A stretch of DNA of 64,000 bases, from NCBI RefSeq assembly GCF_022539315.1, contig NC_066313.1, positions 26,759,059-26,823,058 of the forward strand. Direction: 5' to 3'. Below, one piece after another: positions 49,780 through 60,900 of the stretch (its first letter is position 1; each line of letters begins with the position of its first letter). The notes below the pieces were generated by a model, which ran no database searches, was not told the DNA's origin, and was given only the letters and a program-made list of their open reading frames with translations. The translations under genes were made by a program, and so were the position numbers. Source of the stretch: Serinus canaria (taxonomy: Eukaryota; Chordata; Aves; Passeriformes; Fringillidae).

Positions 49780-51108
49780 AATTCAAGGGGCCTTCAGTTT
49801 ATTCTTGTTGGCTCCCCCTTCTCATTAGATTGGTCTCTCTGTGGGGATCTTCATCCCCTTCTCTCCACTGTCCACCTTTTGGGGATTCTCTCCCATGACC
49901 AGGGTCCAGAAGAGGCCACCACTGCCATGTTGAGTCCAGCCCGTCTTGGCAAGAGGGAGCCTGGGAGAGCACTCTGGCAAGAGATGAGCAGGAGAAGCTA
50001 GCCTTTCCCTGCTTCCTGCCAGCCCCTTGAAAAGACTGGCCTATTCCTCCTCCTCCTCCTCCTCTTTCCCTTTGGGACACTGGGGGCAGGACAGGTATGT
50101 GAGTGTCAAAACTGCTGTCATTCCGCCTTTCAGGAAAGGGAGTAGAGAGAAGGGTGATGATTATTTTGGCAGTCTCTTACCCTCCCTCCAGTTGCTTTTT
50201 GGTTTGTTGTTGATGCCTGCAGGCTTTTCTGAGGAGGGGAAAAGCAGGAGGGAGAGGAGGAGGAGGAGTACAAGCTGCTAGGATATCATCCAAAACAGGC
50301 AGGAAGGGCAATGAGCAGGAACCCACATTCCTACGGGGCCATTGTGCTGCTCAGACAGCTGTGAGAGAGAGGCAGCAGCCAGTTCAGACAGACTCCTCTC
50401 TACTGCTCTCCACTAGGGGAGGAGAAAGAATGCAATACTGCACAGCCCTTAGGCAGTGTAGGCACCTGTCCATCCCAGAGAACATGCCTCACCTCTCCCC
50501 CCTCCACTGGTCTCACCTTCCACTGGGGAGAAGGTTTCTCCCATCCAGTCCTTGGGGCAGGACGAGCGACCCCTCCTCCCTTTCACAAGCAGGAGGGACA
50601 GGAATGGGTATTTCTCTCTTACACACTCAAGGCAATCCTCAAAGAACCCCATCCAGCTGTGAACTCTGCCACATCCTTCTGTGGCCTGCTAAAAACACGT
50701 GTCCAAGCCCCTGTATATACAAGGGCCGTCTCTCCATCCCATCCACCATGCGTGTCACAACACGCAACCTCGCTTCATACACATCCTACAGTGAGAGAGA
50801 AGGCAAAACAGGGGCCTTTCTTTGGGTTTCAAAGGAGGGGCTCTTGCATGAGGAAGTGATCCCAGCACAGGAAAGGGGCTCTTGCACAAGGAAGCATCCT
50901 CCTACCAGGCAGGCTGTTGCACAGAAGGAGCACCCCCTTGAGACAGGCTGTTGTGCAAGGGGCTGCCATGAACAGGGTTACACAGCCAGGAGAGGCTGCT
51001 GCAGGAGGAGAGGCTGGAAACTGTTGCACGAGGAGGGCCGCTGCACAAGCGGTGCCCCTGGCACAGGCTATGCACAAGAGGCGTTCTGCTCCCTGGGTTG
51101 AGGTCTCT
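49780..51108 (-). other. ZNF384: ZNF384 3' UTR (inferred)
   Basis: The 1.3 kb following the ZNF384 stop is GC-rich and ends at an AATAAA signal (49798-49803, minus strand). It contains a GAG/CTC-rich repeat near 50,047-50,063 and a family of short degenerate repeats at 50,841-51,081. The long plus-strand open frame crossing it is an antisense by-product. Confidence 0.65.
50841..51081. repeat. Degenerate short-motif repeat in the ZNF384 3' UTR
   Basis: Seven copies of a motif close to YTGCACRAGGAGG start at about 50841, 50879, 50914, 50948, 51021, 51040 and 51069. They are spaced roughly 20-70 bases apart. On the transcript strand this puts repeated TTGTGCAA-like words in the 3' UTR. Copies differ by one to four bases. 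Confidence 0.75.
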
Positions 51109-54100
51109 CTAGGAGCTGGAGAGGTGCTCCACTTGGATGGCGCTGGTGCTGACAGTGAGGCAGATGTCCTTGTGATGCTCTGAAGTCTTGTAAGGAGTCA
51201 GGTCAAAGGAGCACTGGGGGGGAGGGTTGGGTTGGTTAGTGTCTCCAGAAGGGCCCCCTGCTGCCCCCCCGCCCTGCGGCTGGAAGTGCTGCTGCTGCTG
51301 CGAGGCCTGGGCTTGTGCCTGAACCACCTGCTGCTGTGGGTCAGGGATGTTGTGTTTCCGCATGTGCTTCATCAGGTACGTCTCCTGCAACGGGAAGGAG
51401 CGCGCGTGAGAGGAGAGAACGACGCTCACAAGAGCCAAAGCCAGTAGGGAGGGACACGGCAACCCAGGGGACTGCTCCCATGGGATCTACAGAAGCTGCT
51501 CCCTGGGAAGCTGACCACTTCTGCTAGCCCCAGGGCAGCAAACACTCACCGAGGTGTAGGCCCGGCTGCAGATGGAGCAGGTGTAGACCTTGGCGTGTTT
51601 CACCGTGTGCGTAGCCAGGTGTACCTCCAACGAGGCAGCATCCGTGTACGCACGGTGGCAGTTGTGGCACTTGAAAGGTTTGTCTTTGTTGTGCTGCCGT
51701 CTGTGGGACTGGGGGGTGGCAGCAGCAGGGAGGAAAGAGAAAGCAATTGTGAGGAAGGAAGCATTAGTATTGAAGGTAGCTTTACCTCAAATACCCCATT
51801 ACAGCCAGGCCCCAAGCTCCTGGCTGCTGAAGAAGGAACACCTGGCTCCTAGCATAGGGACAGAACTTCTCCCTCCAGCCCACCACGCAGAGACTCTTAA
51901 TGCTCCACAACCCCCATCTTCTCAGTTTCCATGCAACTCTCAGTCTTTGCCTGGTCTCTTCTGCCCCTCTATACATCTGCTCCCTGCATCTAATACCTTC
52001 AGGGCAGGATTTGCTTTAACTGCTTGCAGGTGTTTACAGCTCTCTGCTCTTTGGCACACTCTACAGTGCCCCTCCTCCAGGGTACTGCAACAGGACACAC
52101 CACCTCTGCTTCTTATATCCCTACCCTTACACCCTCCATTTCCTTGTAAAACAAACAAAAACCCACCCAAACACCAAGACTTTATTGGGTGTAACATTTC
52201 ACAAAAGTCTCACCCCAGCTAAGTTAGAAAACTGCAAAACAGATGGGGGAACTTCCAGAAGGTCTCACTGCTTTCAAGTCAAGTTAATTATACAGGATGC
52301 AACCATTTATGCGACTTCTTTGGGCCACTAGTGCCACAAGTCAGAAATCTCTTCGCTGCCCAGGGCTTCAATAGCCTTCTGCATTCTTTTACCCTCCTCC
52401 CAGCTGCCCCACTTCCCCCACCTCCTCTACCACAGGCACCCTTGCCAACCCCTGTCAGCAAGCAGGACAGACTCAGCTCCTTACCTGCAAATTGGAAAGC
52501 TGGGTGAAAGCCTTTTCACACCCAGGGTGAGCACATTTGTAGGGTCGGTCCCCGGTGTGGATACTGTTGAGGAGGAAGAGGACAAATGGGAGGCAGTGAG
52601 CAGGCAGACAGGGCAGACTGCTAGGGCCTGCTGCTGTGTGAAGGGGATGATGTTGCCTCCAGATGCTGTTCTAGCTGGACAAAGAGAGCTCTGCCCAGCT
52701 CCCGTGTCCAGTAAGAAGTTGAAGACAGGCAGTCAAGCAGATTTCAGAGTGATTAGGATTGGGGAGCAAGAGCTTAGGAACGCCTGGACAGCTCAGCATG
52801 TGAGCTACCTAAAAATGTATTGAGAAGGGGTCTGGAGGTCCAGGCTCCCTGCTCCAAGCTCAGGAGTCCCAAATGACCAAGAGGAATCTGTTCTCTTGCT
52901 TCCACAGTACCAAGAAAGCAGCTCTGTTCCCTCCAGGATAGACACACCAACACTTTTCCTTTTAAGTAACAGGCTGAGTTTACCTACAATGTTAATCTGT
53001 CCCTGTCCCCCTGCAATGCCAGGAGCAGCTTCCACACACTCAGTCCAACCCCCGTGGTGCCAGGCCGGGATCCCCTACAGCCAATGCCTCTCTCTCTATC
53101 GCTCTCTCTCTGTGCCGCCCGCGGTGCAAGACCAAGGATCCCCAGGGACAGCATGTGCCCACCTCAGCCCTGACGTGGTCAGTGTCTCCTGCGCAGCCTC
53201 CACTCCGTCCACTCAGGTGGGTCACCTCCTTCTGGGGGTGCAGCCGGCCGCATTCCCCGCCCGCCCCCCGCATGCTTGGCGCGCGTGCTCCAGAGGTGCA
53301 TGCCGGCAGCGCGGGGGGACCAGGGCCAGGCCCCCAGCCTCCTCTGGCCCTTACCGTGTGTGCTGCTGCAGGTGGGAGAGCTGGCGGAAGGCCTTCTGGC
53401 AGTAGCGGCAGGTGTAGGGCTTGGCCCCCGAGTGGATGCGGAGGTGCTGGGCCAGGTAGGATGTGTTGGCGAAGCTCTTGGAGCAGTGAGGACACTTGTG
53501 CGGCTTGACAATCGCCGTGTGGAGCTTGGAGTGGATCCTGCCGAAGAGGAGGAGGAGCAGCAGCAGTTGGACATGACCGCCATCTGGCTAGTGCTGATGG
53601 AATGAGGGCACAAAGGGGGTGGGACAGCACCACGCTATCTGCTACATGAAGGAACTCCAAACACAGCATGAGCTCTCTTGGTCTCAAACTGTGCTCCCCT
53701 TGGATTCAAGAGACCATGGTCTGTCTGCACCGGGGGAGGATCCAGAGAGAGGAACTATAGAGCTTGGACTGAGGGGCATTGGCAGAGCTGTGTGTGGGAA
53801 GCCTGTGGCTGAAATAGCAGGGGGGCTGCTAGCCTGGACTTGAGGTGTTTGGCAGAACTACGCTGGGGCGACAGGGAACAGTCCTCCTATGCCCTCTCTA
53901 CTCTCACACTGACACAACCAGCCCTAGCTCCTGTCAGAAAGCGTCACTCCGATGCCAACGCCTCTCCGCCGGAGCAGCGCTAACCTGAGCACACCCAGCC
54001 CCTCACAGCCGGGGACCAGGCTCACGTGTCCGATACTGCTACCGCCGCTCTGATGCGCGTTCGACCTGACCAGCCTGGGACAACCAGCCAGGTCTGCCCA

Positions 54101-54410
54101 GGCAGTTGCCCACTGAGGTGCTCACAGCATGCTGGGATGACGGCAACATGCAGTGCAGAGGGCCCCAGCCTCCTCCGGCCCTTACCGTGTGTGCTGCTGC
54201 AGGTGGGAGAGCTGGCGGAAGGCCTTCTGGCAGTAGCTGCACGTGTAGGGCTTGGCCCCTGAGTGGATACGAATGTGCTGGGCCAGGTAGGAGCTGTTGG
54301 CGAAGCTCTTGGAGCAGTGAGGACACTTGTGTGGCTTTGTCTCCGTATGGGACTTGGAGTGGATCTGCATCTCCGACTTGGAGTAGAAGGTCAGCGAACA
54401 CATCCGGCAC
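51109..54410 (-). CDS. ZNF384: Zinc finger protein 384 (CIZ/NMP4), 3' coding exons
   Basis: This is a nuclear C2H2 zinc-finger factor of the CIZ/NMP4 family that binds poly(dA.dT)-like DNA. Visible exons in transcript order: 54410-54186, 53537-53355, 52563-52485, 51708-51550, 51384-51109. Phases agree throughout and give 306 residues to the stop. Eight C2H2 fingers can be read, beginning CRMCSLTFYSKSEMQIHSKSH, then KCPHCSKSFANSSYLAQH, CSYCQKAFRQLSHLQQH, a second KCPHC/CRYC pair, CAHPGCEKAFTQLSNL, CHNCHRAYTDAASLEVH and CSICSRAYTSETYLMKH. A short Gln/Ala segment (about 25 residues, much shorter than in human) follows. The conserved C-terminus has CSFDLTPYKTSEHHKDICL and ends in QVEHLSSS. The N-terminal exons (the transactivation part and the acidic stretch before finger 1) are not in the window. 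Confidence 0.96.
53355..53537 (-). CDS. ZNF384: ZNF384 duplicated finger-pair exon (61 codons, likely cassette)
   Basis: This 183-base exon encodes two fingers and is a near copy of the 3' 183 bases of the upstream exon (54186-54368). Both split an Arg codon in the same phase, so including or skipping the exon keeps the frame. Human ZNF384 isoforms of 577 and 516 residues differ by exactly 61 residues, which fits skipping of this exon. Skipping in this species is inferred. Confidence 0.8.
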
Positions 54411-55988
54411 CTGGGACCGGGGCGAGGGGAAGAGACAGTGTCACATGGGGGTAAGCCCCAATATGGACCAACTCTAACTGGATGGAATCTTCCACACTGA
54501 GTGAAGAAGGGGTGTTTTCCCACCATGCGATACTGGGGAAGTTTCACCTGGGATACTGCTTGGCTGTGAGTGGTTCAGTCCCAGGGGAACAAATTTAAGC
54601 TGGGAACTGGTGTAACAGAACAAACAATACTTCACAGCCAGACAAGTGAAGGTGTTGGAAGGAACCAACTGGCTTGCGAGAGGCAGAGGAGCACTCTGAA
54701 AATTTTCCAACAGCAATTCTAAGGGGATAGGAATAATTCCCAGACAAAACCCCAACTTTGTTAATCTACGATTTATTTCAGTAAAAAAAAAAAAAATTGG
54801 AAAACCTGGAAATCCCAGGTTATAGTTTGTATTAGAAGTTAATTCCATGTACTGTGAAGTATATGCGAGCAGAAATGGCCAAATCCACTTAACTCTGCTC
54901 CCATTTCTGGAGAAGACACTCAAATATTTAGGATACAAAATGCTGAGAATAACAGCAGTGCTACCTTCCCAGTGGGTCTCACAAAGATACTCTGGATATC
55001 AATGTGGTATTTCATTGGTCTAGTGGGCTTTCATCATTTCAGTCTTACTGATGTGATGCAAAATGTTTTGTCTGGGCGTTTGGATCCATCTGTTCCCATA
55101 ATGATCAGAAATGTATTTGTTAACACACAGATTCTCTGAACAAGAAGAAGCAGTTGGCATCGCTCTGCTATGGATGCTGCTGTTAAAAACTGTTCCTCCA
55201 CTACGACACCAGGCTGTTAAGAGAAGCTCATACTGTTTTACAGTTCAAGATGGTAAAAGCTTTTGTGGTTGTTAATTTGACAGAGAGATAGAAGCTGCAT
55301 CCAAGTTCTTTCTTCCATTTCTTCCCCACCCCCCATGTGTGTCACACAAGGGGCAGAGTAAGGGTTTATCTGAATTTAGGTTTTTCATTTACATTAAAGA
55401 CAAAATAGAATCTCCACATGTAACTTCCAGGGTCATATTTGAGAGAAGAGATGCCAGCCAGAGAATGGCTGGTTAACACAAATTCAACACTAACATTGGT
55501 TTTGTCTGGGAATTTCTTGAGTTTTATAGTGTTTACAAAACTGCTCAGCAACAAAAGTCTCTGCAGGTATTACAAGCCACAGAGCTGATCCTGCTCTTCC
55601 CCATATCCATCTCCTCTTAAGAGGATACTTCACTACATCTACTGTTGTGACTCTGTTGGAGCCAGAAGCTTTATGATGTGTGCAGTCTGATTAGCATATG
55701 TCATGTAAGCAGTATTTATCCAGCACCTACCTTAACTTCCACGGGCCCTTCCGAGCCACAGTTTGATTCCAAGCCATTTAGCTGGAAGCCATGCCTCCCT
55801 AGCAAGCACTCTAACACACACCTGTCATAACATTTCCCTCCTCTCCACCTTTGCTCTTTTACATTCATTATCATCTCTAACAGTTGTTCCCACGTGTCCT
55901 ACCTTCATCTTTCTCTTAATCCATTTTAATTGCAAGCCCTAACAGAACATGCAAGCTAAGTACATCCTTACATAAATCCCTCCTCAAT

Positions 55989-56008
55989 ACACACACACAC
56001 ACACACAC
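55989..56008. repeat. (AC)10 microsatellite
   Basis: Ten uninterrupted AC units in the putative ZNF384 intron. Confidence 0.95.
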
Positions 56009-57967
56009 CCCAATCCCTGCTGGAATCAACAAACAGAAGCAATTTGACTGTTTATCCCTACATCAATTAAAGATATAAGGAGTAAAAAGGTACATCAGCA
56101 TCATCTTTTTTTTAAAAAAGTAGCTCTTGGTTTACAAACCAAACTATCTCAAGTCACACAGTTTGTTCCAGACTTCCTGAAATGCTAGACTTGAATAGAG
56201 CATATGTATTCTGCAGTAATCAAGTCATACTTACATGATGAGGACTGTGTATCCTTGAAAGCACCAATGTTAGAAATAACTGAGGTGAACACTAAACTGA
56301 AAAATACCTTTCAGTCGCCAAGTCCAGCTCCCTGCTACTGCAAGCAATTACAGCATAATCCCATGCTTGACTTTTAGCAAGCTCCTTCTCAGAGGGTGCT
56401 GACTTCCATTACTCTCAATTGAATCCCGTTCCACAGCACTGGCCCTCTGATAAGGAACCATTCAATTGAGAACAAGCTCCCAGTGTGATGCTGTGCTAAT
56501 ATGGCTCAGCAAAACAAAGGGGAATAGCAGGTATCCTTTTTGTATACAGGAGGGGAACGACTGTTCTTGCCAACAGCACGTCTAATTCTGAAGTCAATGT
56601 CCTCAACAATTACTGAAAAACTCACACAGGCTCAGCAAACTTAAAGAATGATGGCATGTGGAAAATTGGCTTTGCAGGAAAGATTCACTGACTCCAGTTG
56701 ATCTAGGTTTGGAGTAAAGCTTAAAAGATAACTTTGTCAATAGCCAAATAAATCTATGAAGGGAGAAAAATATCAATTACTAGGGGCTTATTTTATGAAC
56801 AAGACAGATATAACGAGGAACAACAACTGACACCAAAAGTGGAAAAAAGAGGAAACAGGCCTTTTCCAACCTGAGAATAATGCACCTTAGGAACAAGGCT
56901 TGGAGGGTACAGTATGGTCTCAATCACTTGGCCCCTACAATCAGCATTCTGAGAATCCAGATACCTTTCTGAGAGAAATACCCTTCTAAGGGTTTTGCTC
57001 TAGTTTAAAGAGAATGCTGGACAATAATCTCTTCTGTGCTGTGCACAGGACTCTATTATTTTAAATAGTCTATTCTGTTCTGAAAAATTAATGAACTTTA
57101 CCATGCCATCAAGCCCATGCAGTCTCATGCATTAAATCTATAGTGCCATAAAGCCATCAACTTTATCTTCCATAACTCCTGTGCACCCTTTCCTTTACTT
57201 AATTGCTTTGGCAGATATCTGCCTTCAGGTCAGAAATTCTCTAAAATAAACTTTAATGAAGAGAAACAGACTGCACGTCCTTTTCTATTTTCAAAATAAA
57301 ATTATAAAGAAGTTTTCAAAACATCACTGGCACTTGCATGACAATGGTAAACCTGATTATTAGCCAAAACAGGCCTCAACAACAATAACAGAACCCCCCA
57401 AAACCCTAACCTCCCCAAAAACCCCACAATCAAAACAAAACCCTCAAACGAACAAACCAACCAACCCCTATGATCTGAATTTAGCAGCTACAGACATTCT
57501 GATATTGTTTTTCAAACAACATTTAGAATTAAAATCTTGCAAGAACTCATTTTCTAATCATCTAATTAGCAACAACCCTGAGAGAGCAAGAATGTTATGC
57601 AGCATTAACAAATTCATGAGCCTTATGAGTTAAAAAAAGCCTTGGAATATAACAGAAAGCTGCATTCCAGAATTTTATATTGTGTGGTATCAGGCTTTTT
57701 CACAGAACAAATGATCCATTTAATTAAGGGCTTTGCATTCTGCTTCAGACAACATCAAATATTAAAGGGGAAGATGCAATCAGCCCTCTAGTGGGCAAAT
57801 ATGGATTCAGAAAAATGTTAAATCTATATGGATAATGAGAATATTCCATCTGACACTAGCAGCATTTCAGTGTTCTACTTCAGTGAAATTCTGGCTGGGG
57901 AGAGGAAAAACAGGGAGTGCTCCTTGCTAAGCATGAATGAAACACTATATGAAATAATTGATTTCTA

Positions 57968-57978
57968 CCCCCCCCCCC
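57968..57978. repeat. C11 homopolymer
   Basis: Eleven consecutive C residues in otherwise AT-rich intronic DNA. The length may be uncertain in the assembly. Confidence 0.9.
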
Positions 57979-60900
57979 ATTTAATATCCATTTTTAATAG
58001 TCTCCCCACTGTGCTTCTAAACTACCCCTCCTTTGGCTGCATTCTTTCTGACAGGAAGAAACAGAAATGACTGCAGCATTCCCACTGATGGTGTGACACA
58101 ACATTCCCTGCAGCTGCTTGTTATGGCTCTGCAAATTCAGACAGCCTTGGAGAAAATATCCTTAATAAAACAGAGGTTCACATCAACAGTTAAATTAGCA
58201 CTCAGCCATATGCCAGAGATCAAAAGTAACCCCTTCCAACGTTTACAATGCTTTCTTTTTTATAGGAAATTAAGACATTCAAAAAATGTTCATGTTAGAC
58301 AGAGACATTCTCAAAAAATCATGAAATGCCAGCAAAAGGTGGATGTACAATTCTAATTCTACTCCCATATGAAAGTCATCACAATGAGTCATAAAGAAAA
58401 TGATGCTTATAGCAACTAGACTACAACTCTGTGGCACACAGTGCTGTATTTTTTTCCACTTTTCATGGAATGTTCCGCCTCATTCATCAGATGCTGTTAG
58501 GAGATAAAATGCCATCTGAAATACCAGCTCATAGTAAAATTTGCCCAACATGGATTAACAGCCTTTTTCAATCAAGTGCTTAATTAATCAGTATCACAGT
58601 TGTGAAAACTATGTAAGCTTTTATATGGCTCTGAGAATTCGGATTCCAAGTATTTACTGAGAGTAGTCTTACAAGTTAATTGAGTCCTTGCTCCTTTGTG
58701 TTAGGCTACCTATACAAGTTAGACCATCACTAAAACTAAAAATCAAACCAGGAAAGTCTGAAGTTAGACTAGATGATAAGTTTAGGCTGACAGAGTCAGC
58801 AGTTCATTTAAAAAGGAAGGAAATGTCCTGCCTTTGCAATGCGGAGTTAATGAAGTAACTAATGGAAGCATAGCATAATAATGGATGCACAGTTCATGAT
58901 AAATGCTTGACCCTCACATTCCCCCATTTTTTAAGCTGAAGTTAAACACTTTCTTTTTAATATTTTGTAAGAGGAGGGGAAAGGAAACAAAACTAGCATC
59001 TAAGATACAGAGGTACACTTGGGCAACACCCAAATAAAGCCAGTGAGTACGAAGATGCCAAACAAAGGCACAGGAATTGTACCTCTGCTTCCACACTGCA
59101 CACCCAGCATCAGCTCCTATTCCAAAGCCAAGGCTATGCTTCCACTGAACAGTTTACACTACTGGCGTGTGTAACAAATCTATCACCTATGCTCAGAGAT
59201 CTTGGTCAACTTACTTCCACAGTCCTTCAGTCCCCTGGTGGCTTGGTAAGGCTGCAGAAAGGCATATTCTCATATACTGGCAAAGCAAGGAGCAGTTCAA
59301 AATGCTCTCATCATATGGCACTTTCCCAGTTCCCAGATTAGAGGGCATTCCTGCATTTTGTCCATTTTTCCAAATGACCCTAAAAATACCTGACCCAGAA
59401 TTTTGTGTTATTTCAGCATACTTCACAAATTCCCTGTCTTCTTTTAATGACTCAATCATTTATGCTTTCAACAGTTTCACCTTAAACCTTTTCTGTCGCA
59501 GTCTTGCACTGAGAGCTTTCATGATATCACTTAATTCCTAAAAGCTTTTTTCATAATCATTGCTTTCCAGGATACTGTTCCTCCATATTCTTTATCTTTA
59601 GACCAGAGACATTCAATAATCCAACAAAACACTTCTGTCTGATAATGTTTGCCATTGTGTCCAAACATCTGGACCTCAGTCCCTGGCTGCTGGAGACATC
59701 ATGCTGTCCCAAAAGGCTAAGTCTTCCATGGGACTGTATTAAAATATATTTTGTCTGAACAATAACAACCACATAAAGATTCCATCGCTTTACAGCTACC
59801 CACCAGCATTGCTTTTATCTTTAGGTTATCAGCCATGACTTTCTGTTGACCTCCAAATCATTTAACATCAGACCTAATACACTGTCCGCCAAGTTTTGGA
59901 ATCAGTCACCATTAGCATAAAAGACCAACAAAACAATAAAACACAATAATGTGCTTCCCTCTATAGTGATAACATGCAAGAGCTAAAATTAAAAGAATAC
60001 AAAAGGCCCATTAGAAAGCACTAGGAAATTTGGAAACACCAGGATTAAGGTCATCCATGTCACCATAATTTGGCTCTGCAATGCAGGTGCGTTCTGATAC
60101 AGCTTTACTGACTGTTTCCACAGAACTGCACTCTTATTATGTTGCACAGACAGATACTTAATAAGCAAGTATTCAGCTTTTTATATCACCATTCTGGACA
60201 GCCTTAAGCCTTGTCCAATTCCAACATGCAATTCCAACCTCATGAAGCAGATCACTCATCTCCTGTACCCACAGAAATATCAGTGCTCCATAAGCACTCA
60301 TCTATCTCCACAATGTCCCTGTTTTATGTTTTGTAAGGGAAAAGAATCATAAATGAAACAGTGAAACACAGTAAGAGAGCTGTACCCACTAATTCCAAGT
60401 GGCCAAACTGATATCTGTGACCTCTTTTTTTCCTTTAAAGGAAAATTCCTATTACATACATTCATATCACTGCTCCTCTAGATTTCAAAGCTACTCCTAT
60501 GAGCTCCAACACTTCTGCAAAGCAGAACAGTGTCCGACCTGTAACTAAGGAGTGTTCAATGATACTTGAGATTATGGTTTTGGAAACACCAAATGTTAAT
60601 TATTTTAGGGTAACTCTCTATGGTCATTTGTAGCCTGAGACAAATGCAAATCCACTGAAGATTCAACCTAACTCATACTTGCACACACTTCAAGGCAAGA
60701 TTATCTGTAGGGCTGTAGGATACCACAGCAAACTGTGGCAGAGGCAAATGTAATCAACAGTTCTTCATACTAGCAAATGCCTTCCCCAGATCATCCTCCT
60801 CAATTCCACAATCCCATGTCAATGCATTTTATTTTCTTTTCACAGAATATTCCTTTCAGGTTGACCAAACATGCAGGTCTCTGACAGGCTATCATGCACC

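Noticed and set aside
50361..51101. 246-codon plus-strand open frame
   Set aside because: It is antisense to the ZNF384 3' UTR and its Cys/Gly/Arg-rich end is produced by the short-motif repeat. No domain is seen.
53179..53613. Long open frames on both strands over the ZNF384 finger exons
   Set aside because: They are shadow frames of the zinc-finger exons. Only the frame with C2H2 spacing is real.
57395..57470. Telomere-like CCCTAAC words
   Set aside because: There is a single CCCTAAC within an A/C-rich low-complexity stretch, not a tandem telomeric array.
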